A model generated the notes under the pieces. That model was not told where the DNA came from. It was given only the letters and a program-made list of their open reading frames with translations, and searched no databases. This document shows, piece after piece, positions 22,307 through 31,681 of a DNA stretch of 64,000 bases. The position numbers and the translations under genes are program-made. The first letter of the stretch is position 1. Every line of letters begins with the position of its first letter. Origin of the DNA: Isoptericola variabilis 225 (lineage in GTDB: Bacteria; Actinomycetota; Actinomycetes; Actinomycetales; Cellulomonadaceae); assembly GCF_000215105.1 (NCBI RefSeq), contig NC_015588.1, forward strand, positions 806,001 through 870,000, read 5' to 3'.

Positions 22307-22644
22307 CCGCACAGCTCTCCGAGCTCCGCAAGACCGTGACCGTGGGCGTCGAGCCCGGCGTCGGCGGGCGGATCGTCGAGACGCTCGCCGACGGCTCGAC
22401 CGAGGTCTGGGGCACGATCGAGGCGTGGGAGCCGCCGGCGCGCGTGCGCTTCACGTGGCACCCCGGCACGCCGCCGGCCGAGGCGACGCTCGTCGAGGTG
22501 ACGTTCCGCGCCGCACCGGGCGGCACCGCCGTCGAGCTGGTCCACACGGGCTGGGACCGCCGGCCCGACGGCGGCGACGCGCGCGGCCGCTACGACTCCG
22601 GCTGGGACCTGGTCCTGCGGGGATACGCCGCGCTGTCGAGGTGA
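22303..22644 (+). CDS. SRPBCC/AHSA1-like protein with an internal deletion
   Basis: The 113 residues match the activator-of-Hsp90-ATPase-like SRPBCC family from EPGVGGRIVETLADGSTEVW through FTWHPGTPP and GTAVELVHTGW to the C-terminal helix (GWDLVLRGYAAL). The N-terminal strand LRKTVTVGV is joined directly to EPGVGGR. Relatives have about 30 residues here (the first helices and a WWP-type motif lining the ligand cavity) and total about 150. The reading frame is intact, so this is an in-frame deletion. Whether it still folds is doubtful. It is translationally coupled to the ArsR gene. Confidence 0.7.
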   Translation: MTAQLSELRKTVTVGVEPGVGGRIVETLADGSTEVWGTIEAWEPPARVRFTWHPGTPPAEATLVEVTFRAAPGGTAVELVHTGWDRRPDGGDARGRYDSGWDLVLRGYAALSR

Positions 22645-22771
22645 GTGCCTTCGGAAACCGAACGTATGCGGCGGCACTTCCGCGGCCGTCCGGCGGTCGT
22701 GGCAGCCGCAGGATGGCGCGGATGTGTCCATCTCGTGACCAGATCGTTATGGCGGAGTTCGCGCCGCGGCT

Positions 22772-22829
22772 TTGACTTCGGAACTCGAAGACATCACTCT
22801 GTATCTCGGGCCGGTCGACAGTGACCGGC
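22772..22829 (+). promoter_or_regulatory. Candidate promoter and leader hairpin of the ChvE-type operon
   Basis: TTGACT (22772-22777) and CACTCT (22795-22800) are spaced by 17 bases and could be -35 and -10. Downstream, GCCGGTC (22810-22816) and GACCGGC (22823-22829) form a hairpin near the transcript start. The rest of the 259-base gap shows no gene. Confidence 0.35.
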
Positions 22830-22903
22830 GAAGGTCAGCCCTACGGGCAGCCGGCGGCGAAGGTCGCCGCCGGGGACCCTCGACGACGAGAAGGAGCGCG
22901 ACG

Positions 22904-24058
22904 ATGCGACTCGGCAAGAAGATGGGCGTGGTCGCCGCCGGTGCGGCGCTGACGCTCACCCTGGCCGCCTGCGGTGGCGAGGGTGCTGGCTCCGGCGGCG
23001 ACGGTGCGCCCGCCGGGGACGGCGACGAGAACGTCAAGATCGGCGTCGCCATGCCGACCGAGACCTCCGAGCGGTGGATCCAGGACGGCAACGCCGTCAA
23101 GGAGGGCCTCGAGGAGGCCGGGTACGAGGTCGACCTGCAGTACGCGGGCGACGACATCCCGACGCAGACGCAGCAGATCGACTCGATGATCACGGGCGGG
23201 GCCGACCTGCTCATCATCGCGGCGATCGACGGCACCGCCCTGTCGAGCCAGCTCGACGCCGCGGCCGCGGCGAACATCCCGGTCATCTCCTACGACCGCC
23301 TCATCCGCGACAGCGAGAACGTCGACTTCTACGTCACGTTCGACAACTACCAGGTCGGCGTCGCGCAGGCCACGGCCCTGCTCTACGGCCTGGGCCTGAC
23401 CGACCAGAACGGCGAGCCCACGGGCGAGGCGGGTCCGTTCAACATCGAGCTCTTCGCGGGCTCGCTCGACGACAACAACGCGCACTTCTTCTGGCAGGGC
23501 GCGATCGACACGCTCCAGCCGTTCTTCGACGACGGCTCGCTCGTCGTCCCGTCGGGCCAGACCGACATCGAGCAGGCCGCCATCCTGCGCTGGCAGCAGG
23601 AGACCGCGCAGAAGCGCATGGAGGACCTCCTCACCTCGACGTACAACGACGGCACCGAGCTGCACGGCGTGCTCTCGCCGTACGACGGCCTGTCCCGCGG
23701 CATCATCACCGCGCTCCAGGGCGTGGGCATGGGCCCGACGATCGAGGAGGGCCTGCCGGTCGTCACCGGTCAGGACGCCGAGGTCGCGTCCGTCAAGCTG
23801 ATCCAGGACGGCGTCCAGCACTCCACGATCTTCAAGGACACGCGCCTGCTCGCCGACCAGGCGGTCGTCGCGGCGCAGGCGTTCCTCGAGGGCGAGGAGC
23901 CCGAGGCGAACGACACCGAGACGTACGACAACGGCGTCAAGGTCGTCCCGTCCTACCTCCTCGACGTGACCACGATCTACGCCGACAACATCCAGTCCGA
24001 GCTCGTCGAGTCCGGCTACTGGACCCAGGAGGAGATCGACGCCGGCCAGGCCGGCTGA
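22904..24058 (+). CDS. chvE: Sugar-binding lipoprotein of a ChvE/MmsE-type ABC importer
   Basis: A 384-residue periplasmic-binding-like protein (type 1 fold) with a lipoprotein signal, [10 protein letters not shown] with Cys about 24. [19 protein letters not shown] starts the mature domain; [32 protein letters not shown] and [15 protein letters not shown] are hallmarks of the ChvE group, which binds several monosaccharides (arabinose, xylose, galactose, glucose). ATG 22904 has AAGGAG upstream. The ATPase and permease genes follow. Because araBDA is nearby, arabinose or xylose is a reasonable guess for the substrate. Confidence 0.9.
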   Translation: MRLGKKMGVVAAGAALTLTLAACGGEGAGSGGDGAPAGDGDENVKIGVAMPTETSERWIQDGNAVKEGLEEAGYEVDLQYAGDDIPTQTQQIDSMITGGADLLIIAAIDGTALSSQLDAAAAANIPVISYDRLIRDSENVDFYVTFDNYQVGVAQATALLYGLGLTDQNGEPTGEAGPFNIELFAGSLDDNNAHFFWQGAIDTLQPFFDDGSLVVPSGQTDIEQAAILRWQQETAQKRMEDLLTSTYNDGTELHGVLSPYDGLSRGIITALQGVGMGPTIEEGLPVVTGQDAEVASVKLIQDGVQHSTIFKDTRLLADQAVVAAQAFLEGEEPEANDTETYDNGVKVVPSYLLDVTTIYADNIQSELVESGYWTQEEIDAGQAG

Positions 24059-24182
24059 TCCTCGCCTCAGACCCGGGCGGGTCCGCCGCCGAGCGCCACC
24101 GTGCGCCGGCCGCGGGCCCGCCCCGGGCCCGTCGCGCCACTGCCGCGGCGGCACCATCCCCGCGAAGGAGGGACGAGGGCGC

Positions 24183-25742
24183 ATGAGCACGATCCTGGAG
24201 ATGCGCTCCATCACCAAGGAGTTCCCCGGCGTCAAGGCGCTGTCGGACGTCAACCTCACCGTCGAGCAGGGCGAGATCCACGCGATCTGCGGCGAGAACG
24301 GTGCCGGCAAGTCGACGCTGATGAAGGTGCTCTCGGGCGTGTACCCGCACGGCACCTACAGCGGCGACATCATCTTCGACGGCGAGACCGTCGAGTTCTC
24401 CTCGATCAACGACTCCGAGGCGCGCGGCATCGTCATCATCCACCAGGAGCTCGCCCTGGTGCCGTACCTGTCCGTGGCCGAGAACATCTTCCTCGGCAAC
24501 GAGCAGCGCGGGCGCACGGGCCTGATCGACTGGAACCGCGCGAACGCCGAGGCGGGCAAGCTCCTGGCGCGCGTGGGCCTCGACGAGCTGCCGGTCACCC
24601 CGGTCGGCACGCTCGGCGTCGGCAAGCAGCAGCTCATCGAGATCGCCAAGGCGCTGTCGAAGGAGGTGCGCCTCCTCATCCTCGACGAGCCGACCGCCGC
24701 GCTGAACGACAACGACTCCGAGCACCTGCTCGAGCTGCTGCGCCAGCTCAAGGCGCAGGGCATCACCTGCATCATCATCTCGCACAAGCTCAACGAGATC
24801 GCCGAGATCGCCGACCGCACGACGATCATCCGCGACGGCCGGACGATCGAGACCCTCGACATGTCCGACCCGGCGTCGACGCAGAACCGCATCATCCGGG
24901 GCATGGTCGGCCGCGACCTCGAGCACCGCTTCCCGGAGCGCACGAGCGTCGTCGGCGACGAGGTCCTGCGCGTCGAGGACTGGACGGTGTTCCACCCGAC
25001 GCAGCCGGACCGCAAGGTCATCGACGCCGCCTCGTTCGACGTGCGCGCCGGCGAGGTCGTCGGCATCGCGGGGCTCATGGGCGCCGGGCGCACCGAGCTG
25101 GCCATGAGCATCTTCGGCCGGTCCTACGGCCGGAACATCTCGGGCCGCATCTTCAAGGACGGCAGGCCGATCAAGATGACGTCGGTCGCCGACGCGATCC
25201 ACCACGGCATCGCGTACGCGACCGAGGACCGCAAGGGTTACGGCCTCAACCTCATCGACGACATCCGCCACAACGTCTCGCTCGCCGGCCTCGAGAAGCT
25301 CGCCCCGCGCGGCTGGGTCAACGGCAACGAGGAGCTGCGCGTCGCCGAGGAGTACCGGGGCAGCCTCAACATCAAGACGCCCACGGTCCTCGCGAACGTC
25401 GGCAAGCTCTCGGGCGGCAACCAGCAGAAGGTCGTGCTGGCCAAGTGGCTGTACACCGACCCCGACGTGCTGATCCTCGACGAGCCGACGCGCGGCATCG
25501 ACGTCGGCGCCAAGTTCGAGATCTACACGATCATCAACAAGATGGTCGCGGCCGGCAAGGCGGTCGTGGTCATCTCCTCCGAGCTGCCCGAGCTGCTCGG
25601 CATCTGCGACCGCGTCTACACGCTCGCGTTCGGCCGCATCACCGGTCAGCTCCCCGTCGCCGAGGCGACGCAGGAGCGCCTGATGGAGCTCATGACGATC
25701 GAGCGCGACCAGCCCCTGCCCACGAAGGACTACGTCTCATGA
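24183..25742 (+). CDS. mmsA: Multiple-sugar ABC importer, double ATPase subunit (MmsA/GguA type)
   Basis: A 519-residue CUT2 ATPase with two nucleotide-binding domains. The first has [17 protein letters not shown] and [10 protein letters not shown] with the altered signature VGKQQ. The second has the degenerate Walker [11 protein letters not shown], a good LSGGNQQKV signature and [11 protein letters not shown]. This asymmetry is normal for the family. The [19 protein letters not shown] spacing is typical of the GguA branch. It powers the ChvE-type importer and overlaps the permease gene by ATGA. The 124-base gap upstream has GC-rich inverted repeats (GGGCCCG around 24113-24131) that may keep its expression below that of the binding protein. 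Confidence 0.93.
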   Translation: MSTILEMRSITKEFPGVKALSDVNLTVEQGEIHAICGENGAGKSTLMKVLSGVYPHGTYSGDIIFDGETVEFSSINDSEARGIVIIHQELALVPYLSVAENIFLGNEQRGRTGLIDWNRANAEAGKLLARVGLDELPVTPVGTLGVGKQQLIEIAKALSKEVRLLILDEPTAALNDNDSEHLLELLRQLKAQGITCIIISHKLNEIAEIADRTTIIRDGRTIETLDMSDPASTQNRIIRGMVGRDLEHRFPERTSVVGDEVLRVEDWTVFHPTQPDRKVIDAASFDVRAGEVVGIAGLMGAGRTELAMSIFGRSYGRNISGRIFKDGRPIKMTSVADAIHHGIAYATEDRKGYGLNLIDDIRHNVSLAGLEKLAPRGWVNGNEELRVAEEYRGSLNIKTPTVLANVGKLSGGNQQKVVLAKWLYTDPDVLILDEPTRGIDVGAKFEIYTIINKMVAAGKAVVVISSELPELLGICDRVYTLAFGRITGQLPVAEATQERLMELMTIERDQPLPTKDYVS

Positions 25743-26917
25743 ACGTCATCGCCGGAGTCCGGGACTTCGCCACCCGGCACCTGCGCGAGAGCGGGATTTT
25801 CGTCGCGTTCGTCGCGATCGTCGTCCTGTTCGCCGCGCTCAACCCCAACTTCCTGAGCCCGAACAACCTGACGAACATCGTTCTGCAGTACTCCTACATC
25901 CTGATCCTCGCGATCGGGATGGTGATGATCATCGTCGCGGGGCAGATCGACCTGTCCGTCGGATCGGTCGTCGCGCTCACCGGAGCCGTGAGCGCCGTCG
26001 TCGTGATCCGCGAGGGCATGCCGTGGTACGTCGGCGTGCTCGCCGCGCTCGTCGTCGGCCTCCTGGTCGGCGTCTGGCAGGGCTTCTGGGTCGCGTTCGT
26101 CGGCATCCCGGGCTTCATCGTGACCCTGGCGGGCATGCTGCTCTTCCGCGGCCTGACCTACCGGGTGCTCGACAACGTCTCGCTCTCGCCGTTCGGCGGC
26201 ACCTACTACAACATCGCCAACGGGTTCCAGAACGGCCTGCTCGGCGGGTACGGCGTCGACGTCTTCACGCTCGTCATCTTCGCGATCGGCGTGGCCGGCT
26301 ACGCGTGGAGCCAGTGGCGCACGCGCCGCGGCCGCATCGCCTACCAGCAGCCGGTCGAGTCGATGCCGCTGTTCGTGCTCAAGATCGCCGTCGTCGCGGC
26401 CGTCGTCATGTGGTTCGGCTACCAGCTCGCCCAGAGCCGCGGCCTGCCGAACGTGCTCATCCTGCTCGCCATCCTCGTCATCGTGTACGGGCTGGTCACG
26501 CAGAAGTCGGTGTTCGGCCGGCACGTCTACGCCGTCGGTGGCAACCGGCACGCGGCCGAGCTCTCGGGCGTCAAGGTCCGGCGGGTCAACTTCTGGATCT
26601 TCGTGAACATGGGCTTCCTCGCCTCGGTGGCCGGCATCGTGTTCTCGTCCCGCATGAACGGCGCGCAGCCGGGCGCGGGCAACATGTTCGAGCTCGACGC
26701 GATCGCGGCCTGCTTCATCGGCGGCGCCTCGACCACGGGCGGTGTCGGCCGCGTCGGCGGCGCCATGATCGGTGGTCTGATCATGGCGGTCATGTCGAAC
26801 GGCATGCAGCTCATGGGCGTGCCCCAGTCGATCCAGCAGGTGGTCAAGGGCCTCGTGCTCCTGCTCGCCGTCGCGTTCGACATCTACAACAAGCGCCGCG
26901 CCGCCGCGCTGCGCTGA
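25739..26917 (+). CDS. mmsB: Multiple-sugar ABC importer permease (MmsB/GguB type)
   Basis: A 392-residue CUT2 permease with about ten membrane helices. [21 protein letters not shown] is the signature of this family (in parts: [21 protein letters not shown]), and the coupling region [20 protein letters not shown] lies near residue 270. The long insertion with [14 protein letters not shown] between helices is typical of MmsB/GguB proteins. It is translationally coupled to the ATPase gene and ends the importer operon. A ROK repressor with its own promoter follows after 68 bases. Confidence 0.93.
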   Translation: MNVIAGVRDFATRHLRESGIFVAFVAIVVLFAALNPNFLSPNNLTNIVLQYSYILILAIGMVMIIVAGQIDLSVGSVVALTGAVSAVVVIREGMPWYVGVLAALVVGLLVGVWQGFWVAFVGIPGFIVTLAGMLLFRGLTYRVLDNVSLSPFGGTYYNIANGFQNGLLGGYGVDVFTLVIFAIGVAGYAWSQWRTRRGRIAYQQPVESMPLFVLKIAVVAAVVMWFGYQLAQSRGLPNVLILLAILVIVYGLVTQKSVFGRHVYAVGGNRHAAELSGVKVRRVNFWIFVNMGFLASVAGIVFSSRMNGAQPGAGNMFELDAIAACFIGGASTTGGVGRVGGAMIGGLIMAVMSNGMQLMGVPQSIQQVVKGLVLLLAVAFDIYNKRRAAALR

Positions 26918-26973
26918 ACCACGTCCACGACGCGCGGGCGGGCGGCATGTCGCCCGTCCGCGCGTCGTGCTCC

Positions 26974-26988
26974 TAGGATTCCCGCGTG
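26974..26988 (+). promoter_or_regulatory. Leaderless promoter of the ROK gene
   Basis: TAGGAT (26974-26979) lies 6 bases before the GTG start at 26986, so transcription should begin at or next to the start codon. Confidence 0.6.
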
Positions 26989-28185
26989 AGAGGACGGCTG
27001 CCCGTGTCCGGCTCGCAGTCCTCCCTGCGCGAGGCCAACCGGGCCCGCGTGGTCGACGCCGTCAAGCGGCACGGCGGCCTGACCCAGGTCGAGCTGACCG
27101 GCGCCACGGGGCTGTCGGCCGCGACCGTCTCGACCATCGTCAAGGAGCTCGTGACGGCGGGCATGGTCGAGGTGCGCCCCGCCGTCCGCTCGGGCCGCCG
27201 GGCCCAGCTCGTGACGCTGTCGCACCGCGTCGGCCTCGTGGCGGGCGTCGTCGTGGGCTACCGGCACATGCGCGTCGCGATCGCCGACGTCACGCACGAG
27301 GTCGTCGCCGAGCAGACCCTGCCGCTTCCTGCCGACCACCGGTGCGACACGAGCCTCGACCGTGCCGCGCTGCTCGTGGTCGACCTGCTCGAGCGCGTGG
27401 GCGTGGACCTCGACGAGCTCCTCGCGATCGGGCTGGGCATCCCGGCGTCCGTCGACGTGTCGACGGGGCTCATCACGGTGCGCGGTGTGCTGCGCGGCTG
27501 GGACGGCGTGCCGATCGCGCAGGTGCTCGAGAAGCGCCTCGCGCGGCCCGTGTTCGTCGACAACGACGCCAACCTCGGCGCGCTCGCCGAGAGCACGGTC
27601 GGCGCCGCGCGCGAGTACCACCACGCGCTCTACGTGCGCGCGTCCCACGGTGTGGGCGCGGGCGTGATCATCGGCGGCAGGCTGCACCGCGGGCCGGGCG
27701 GCACCGCCGGCGAGATCGGCCACGTGCAGGTCGAGCCTGCCGGCCGCATCTGCGTGTGCGGCAGCCGCGGGTGCCTCGACACCGTCGTCGGGATCCCCGC
27801 CCTGCTCGAGCCGCTGCGCACCAGCCACGGCAACCTCACGCTGCGTGACGTCGTCACGCTCGCCAACGACGACGACCCGGGCTGCCGCGAGATCGTCGCC
27901 GACGCCGGCGCGACGGTCGGCGCGGTCGTCGCCAACCTCGCCACGGTCATGGGTCCTGAGTGCGTCGTCGTGGGCGGCGAGCTCGCCGAGACGGGGGAGA
28001 CGTTCCTCGGCCCGGTGCGCGAGGCGATCCGACGGCGTACCCTGCTCAACCAGCTCACGCCGCTCGACGTCGTGCCCGCCGAGCTCGGGGCGCGCGCCGA
28101 GCTCATGGGCGCGATCGTGCTCGCGCTCCAGTCCACCGACGTCTTCGAGAACGCCGACGACGGCACGCAGAAGGGGAGCCTGTGA
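26986..28185 (+). CDS. ROK-family transcriptional repressor
   Basis: A 399-residue regulator with an N-terminal MarR-like winged helix (LREANRARVVDAVKRHGG, TQVELTGATGLSAATVSTIV) and a sugar-kinase-like ROK domain: IGLGIPASVDVSTGLI, VFVDNDANLGALAE, GVGAGVIIGGRLHRGPGGTA, and a zinc-binding GEIGHVQV...CVCGSRGCLD with three cysteines. The DxxxT phosphate loop is not obvious, so it is a regulator rather than a kinase. It probably responds to a sugar or sugar phosphate and controls the importer upstream and the ATPase downstream, with which it overlaps by GTGA. Confidence 0.9.
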   Translation: MRGRLPVSGSQSSLREANRARVVDAVKRHGGLTQVELTGATGLSAATVSTIVKELVTAGMVEVRPAVRSGRRAQLVTLSHRVGLVAGVVVGYRHMRVAIADVTHEVVAEQTLPLPADHRCDTSLDRAALLVVDLLERVGVDLDELLAIGLGIPASVDVSTGLITVRGVLRGWDGVPIAQVLEKRLARPVFVDNDANLGALAESTVGAAREYHHALYVRASHGVGAGVIIGGRLHRGPGGTAGEIGHVQVEPAGRICVCGSRGCLDTVVGIPALLEPLRTSHGNLTLRDVVTLANDDDPGCREIVADAGATVGAVVANLATVMGPECVVVGGELAETGETFLGPVREAIRRRTLLNQLTPLDVVPAELGARAELMGAIVLALQSTDVFENADDGTQKGSL

Positions 28186-28931
28186 CGCCCGGACGGACGC
28201 CGCTGCTCGCGCTGCGGCAGATCAGCAAGTACTTCGGTGCCGTCGAGGCCCTCGTCGGCGTCGACCTCGAGGTGCACGCGCACGAGGTCGTGGCGCTCGT
28301 CGGTGACAACGGCGCGGGCAAGTCGACGCTGGCCAAGATCGTCGCCGGGGTGCTCCAGCCGGACTCGGGGATGATCGAGATCGACGGCACGCCGGTCACG
28401 CTGTCGTCCGCGTCGGCCGCCAACCGGATGGGCGTCGCGAGCGTGTTCCAGGACCTCGCGCTGTGCGAGAACCTCGACGTGACCGCGAACGTCTTCCTCG
28501 GCCAGGAGGTCCGCAACCGGGTCGGCATGCTCGCCGAGGGCGAGATGGAGACCGAGACCCGCTCGCTCCTGCGCCACCTCACCGTGCGGATCCCGTCGGT
28601 GCGCACCCCGCTGCGCAACCTCTCGGGCGGTCAGCGCCAGGCCGTCGCGATCGCGCGCACGCTCATCGGCGACCCGCGCATCGTGGTGCTCGACGAGCCG
28701 ACCGCCGCGCTGTCCGTCGCCCAGACCGCCGAGGTGCTCACGCACATCGAGCGGCTGCGCGAGATGGGCCTCGGCGTCATCCTCATCAGCCACAACCTCA
28801 CCGACGTGCGCGCCGTCTCGGACCGCATCGAGGTGCTGCGGCACGGGCGCAACAACGGCGCGTTCAGCGCCGACGCGAGCCAGGAGGAGATCCTCGGCGC
28901 AATCACGGGCGCCCGCTCGCCCTCGCTCTGA
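28182..28931 (+). CDS. Orphan single-domain CUT2 sugar ABC ATPase
   Basis: A 249-residue ATPase of the FrcA-like sugar-import group. It has ISKYFGAVEALVGVDLEVHA, Walker [19 protein letters not shown]-loop FQDLALCENLDV, signature LSGGQRQAVAIARTL, Walker [11 protein letters not shown] and the switch His in ILISHNL, so all catalytic parts are present. No permease or binding protein follows. It overlaps the ROK gene by 4 bases and must be co-transcribed with it. It could serve a transporter elsewhere, back up the MmsB permease, or act in regulation. GTG 28182. Confidence 0.85.
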   Translation: MTPGRTPLLALRQISKYFGAVEALVGVDLEVHAHEVVALVGDNGAGKSTLAKIVAGVLQPDSGMIEIDGTPVTLSSASAANRMGVASVFQDLALCENLDVTANVFLGQEVRNRVGMLAEGEMETETRSLLRHLTVRIPSVRTPLRNLSGGQRQAVAIARTLIGDPRIVVLDEPTAALSVAQTAEVLTHIERLREMGLGVILISHNLTDVRAVSDRIEVLRHGRNNGAFSADASQEEILGAITGARSPSL

Positions 28932-28955
28932 CCGGGCACCTGCCGCGGCGTCGGC

Positions 28956-29852
28956 TCAGCGGAAGACGACGGTGCGGTGGCCGTCGAGCAGCACGCGGTG
29001 CTCGGCGTGCCAGCGCACGGCGCGCGCGAGCGTGCGGCGCTCGACGTCCTCGCCCAGCGCGACGAGGTCCGCGACCGCGTGCGAGTGGTCGACGCGCTCG
29101 ACGTCCTGCTCGATGATCGGGCCCTCGTCGAGGTCGCCCGTGACGTAGTGCGACGTCGCACCGATGAGCTTGACGCCGCGGTCGTGCGCCTGCGCGTACG
29201 GGCGCGCGCCCTTGAACGAGGGCAGGAACGAGTGGTGGATGTTGATGACCCGGCCCGCCAGGTCGCGGCACAGGTCGTCGGACAGGATCTGCATGTACCG
29301 CGCGAGCACGACGAGCTCGACGTCGAGCTCGTCGACGAGGTCGCGCAGCCTCGACTCGGCGACGGCCTTGGTGTCGGGGGTGACCGGGATGTGGTGGAAC
29401 GGCTTGCCGTAGAAGGCCGCGAGGTCCTGCAGGTCGCGGTGGTTGCCGGCGACGCCGACGACGTCGATCGGCATGTCCTGGTACCGCTCGCGGTAGAGCA
29501 GGTCGACCAGGCAGTGCGCCGCCCTGCTCACGAGGATCAGCGTGCGCATGGGACGGCCGACGACGTCGAGCGACCACGTCATGCCGAACTCCGCTGCGAC
29601 CGGACCGAGCGCGGCCTCCAGCTCGGCGCGCCCCGCCGTCGTCGCGACCTGGACCCTCATGAAGAACAGGCCTGAGGCCGGGTCCCCGAACTGCTGGGAC
29701 TCGGTGATGTTCCCGTCGTGCGCGGCGAGCATGCCGGCGACGGCGTGCACGATCCCCGGGCGGTCGGGGCACGACAGCGCCAGGACCCACTCGGTGGCGG
29801 GTTGGGCGGGCGCGTCGCGGTCGTCGGGGACGGCGGGCTCGGTCGTGGTCAC
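28956..29852 (-). CDS. purU: Formyltetrahydrofolate deformylase
   Basis: Hydrolyses 10-formyl-tetrahydrofolate to tetrahydrofolate and formate, balancing the one-carbon pool. The 298 residues carry an N-terminal ACT domain (LSCPDRPGIVHAVAGMLA, NITESQQF) and a formyltransferase-like domain with the catalytic triad in NIHHSFLPSFKGARPY (Asn, His) and the Asp in GDLDEGPII. GTG 29852 is preferred because GACAAT lies 7 bases upstream on this strand; ATG 29861 would add three residues. It is divergent from the GNAT gene. Confidence 0.93.
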   Translation of the reverse strand: MTTTEPAVPDDRDAPAQPATEWVLALSCPDRPGIVHAVAGMLAAHDGNITESQQFGDPASGLFFMRVQVATTAGRAELEAALGPVAAEFGMTWSLDVVGRPMRTLILVSRAAHCLVDLLYRERYQDMPIDVVGVAGNHRDLQDLAAFYGKPFHHIPVTPDTKAVAESRLRDLVDELDVELVVLARYMQILSDDLCRDLAGRVINIHHSFLPSFKGARPYAQAHDRGVKLIGATSHYVTGDLDEGPIIEQDVERVDHSHAVADLVALGEDVERRTLARAVRWHAEHRVLLDGHRTVVFR

Positions 29853-29890
29853 GGACCCCATTGTCGCCGACGGTCTGACACGATGGGCCC

Positions 29891-30463
29891 ATGAGCGACG
29901 CCACCGCCGACGCCGGCGCCACCCGTATCGCACTCGTCGAGGATGAGCACGCAGGCGAGCTGCTCACGCTGCGCCGCGCCGCGTTCGTCAGCGAGGCCCA
30001 GCTGTACGACGACCCGCACATCCCGCCGCTGACCCAGACGCTGCACGAGCTGCGCGAGGACATGGCGCGCGAGGACGTCGTCACCGTCGGGGCGTGGGAG
30101 GGGCACCGGCTCGTCGGGTCGATCCGGGTCGAGCTCGAGGGCTCCAAGGCGACGCTCGGGCGGCTCGCCGTCGCGCCCGACCAGCAGGGCAAGGGCATCG
30201 GCACGTCGCTGCTCTTCGCGGTGCTGCCGTACCTGCCCGAGGAGGTCACCGAGATCTGGGTCTTCACGGGCAAGGACTCCAAGCAGAACCTCGCGATGTA
30301 CACCAAGCACGGGTACGAGGAGCAGTTCGACCAGGCGGCCGGCGAGCTCACGTACACGTACCTGCGCCGCGTGCTCGGGGAGCTCGACCGCCGTCGTGGT
30401 GAGGCCGGCGCCGCCGACGCCGACGTCACGGCCGGCGACGCCTCCGCGCGCTCGGCGGGATGA
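29891..30463 (+). CDS. GNAT-family N-acetyltransferase
   Basis: A 190-residue protein. The acetyl-CoA-binding motif A is LAVAPDQQGKGIGTSLLFAV at about residues 90-109, preceded by the strand LVGSIRVELEG and followed by EIWVFTGKDSKQNLAMYTKH and the C-terminal GYEEQFDQ. The last 30 residues are Ala/Asp-rich and probably disordered. The substrate is unknown. The stop codon overlaps the start of the AraR-like gene (ATGA), so the two are co-translated although their functions need not be linked. Confidence 0.85.
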   Translation: MSDATADAGATRIALVEDEHAGELLTLRRAAFVSEAQLYDDPHIPPLTQTLHELREDMAREDVVTVGAWEGHRLVGSIRVELEGSKATLGRLAVAPDQQGKGIGTSLLFAVLPYLPEEVTEIWVFTGKDSKQNLAMYTKHGYEEQFDQAAGELTYTYLRRVLGELDRRRGEAGAADADVTAGDASARSAG

Positions 30464-31530
30464 GCGGTCCGGCGGCCCCCGGACGCGCGGCGGCCCGGGT
30501 CCGCCGGCCGTCGATGGCCGACGTCGCGGCCGTCGCGGGCGTGTCCCACCAGACGGTCTCGCGCGTGCTCAACGCCCACCCGAGCGTGCGCGGGGAGACG
30601 CGCGAGCGTGTCCTGCAGGCGATCGAGTCCCTCGGCTACCGGCGCAACAGCGCGGCGCGCGCGCTCGCGACGGCGCGCTCGGCGACGCTCGGCGTCGTGA
30701 CGACCGGCTCGGCGCTGTTCGGCCCGACGAGCACGCTCGTGGCGGTCGAGGGCGCCGCCCGCGACGAGGGCTACTTCGTCTCCGTGGCGACCCTGCGCAC
30801 CTACGACGCGGCGGCGATGCACGAGGCGCTCGAGCACTTCATGGCCCAGGGCGTCGAGGGCATCGTCGTCATCGCGCCGCAGGACGACGTCGCCGCGGCG
30901 GTCGAGTCGTTCCGCGCGCCCGTGCCCGTCGTTGTCGTCGCGGCGCTCGAGGACGCCGAGTCGGCGCCCGGCGGTCCCGCGACCCTGTCCCTCGCGGTCG
31001 ACCAGCGCTCCGGCGCGCGCCTCGCGACCGACCACCTGCTCGACCTGGGCCACCACGACGTCGTGCACGTGGCCGGTCCGCAGGACTGGTTCGACGCGCG
31101 CGAGCGCGCCGCCGGCTGGCGCGAGGCCCTCGAGGCGCGCGGCGTCACGCCGACGCGCCCGCGCGTGTGCAGCTGGTCGGCCGACGACGGGTACGCCGCG
31201 GGCCGGGACCTCGCCGAGGCCGTCGGCGCGGGGGAGGGGCCGACGGCGGTGCTCGCCGGCAACGACCAGCTCGCCCTCGGCATCCTGCGCGCCCTGTGGG
31301 AGCGGGGGCTCGACGTGCCCGGGGACGTCTCGGTCGTGGGGTTCGACGACGTCGCGGGCGCCGCGTACTTCGTCCCGCCGCTGACGACCGTGCGTCAACC
31401 GTTCGCGCGGCTCGGCGCTCGCGCCGTCGCGATGGTGCTCGCCGCGCTGGCGGGCGGCGACGTCCCGCCGGAGCGCATCGCGCCCGAGCTCGTGGTGCGG
31501 TCGAGCACCGGGGCGCCGTGCTCGGGCTGA
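30460..31530 (+). CDS. LacI-family repressor, probable AraR of the araBDA operon
   Basis: A 356-residue regulator. The helix-turn-helix is MADVAAVAGVSHQTVSRVLN at about residues 19-38, with hinge RRNSAARALATARSATLGVV and a type 1 periplasmic-binding effector domain ending in VVGFDDVAGAAYFVPPLTTV. It precedes araB by 151 bases in the same direction; the gap holds a TGTGAGCGCTAACA operator. L-arabinose or ribulose as inducer is inferred from position. It starts within the GNAT stop codon. Confidence 0.87.
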   Translation: MSGPAAPGRAAARVRRPSMADVAAVAGVSHQTVSRVLNAHPSVRGETRERVLQAIESLGYRRNSAARALATARSATLGVVTTGSALFGPTSTLVAVEGAARDEGYFVSVATLRTYDAAAMHEALEHFMAQGVEGIVVIAPQDDVAAAVESFRAPVPVVVVAALEDAESAPGGPATLSLAVDQRSGARLATDHLLDLGHHDVVHVAGPQDWFDARERAAGWREALEARGVTPTRPRVCSWSADDGYAAGRDLAEAVGAGEGPTAVLAGNDQLALGILRALWERGLDVPGDVSVVGFDDVAGAAYFVPPLTTVRQPFARLGARAVAMVLAALAGGDVPPERIAPELVVRSSTGAPCSG

Positions 31531-31607
31531 GGGCCCCGGACGCGGTAGCGTGACCGTCGGCCGACGACGTCCGACGGACGTCTCGTCCGCGACTAGGACC
31601 TGGCGCA

Positions 31608-31622
31608 TGTGAGCGCTAACAT
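31608..31622 (+). promoter_or_regulatory. araB promoter -10 inside a LacI-type operator
   Basis: TGTGAGCGCTAACA (31608-31621) is a near-palindrome with the central GCGC typical of LacI-family sites. TAACAT (31617-31622) within it fits the -10 consensus. Binding of the AraR-like repressor would directly block RNA polymerase. Confidence 0.6.
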
Positions 31623-31681
31623 CAACTTGACGCACACACGAACGCCCGCGGCGCAGCCGGGCGAGGACGGAGCAGCTCGCG

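Noticed and set aside
22645-22903. A small gene in the 259-base gap before the ChvE-type gene
   Set aside because: No frame with a ribosome site and plausible composition; the stretch looks regulatory.
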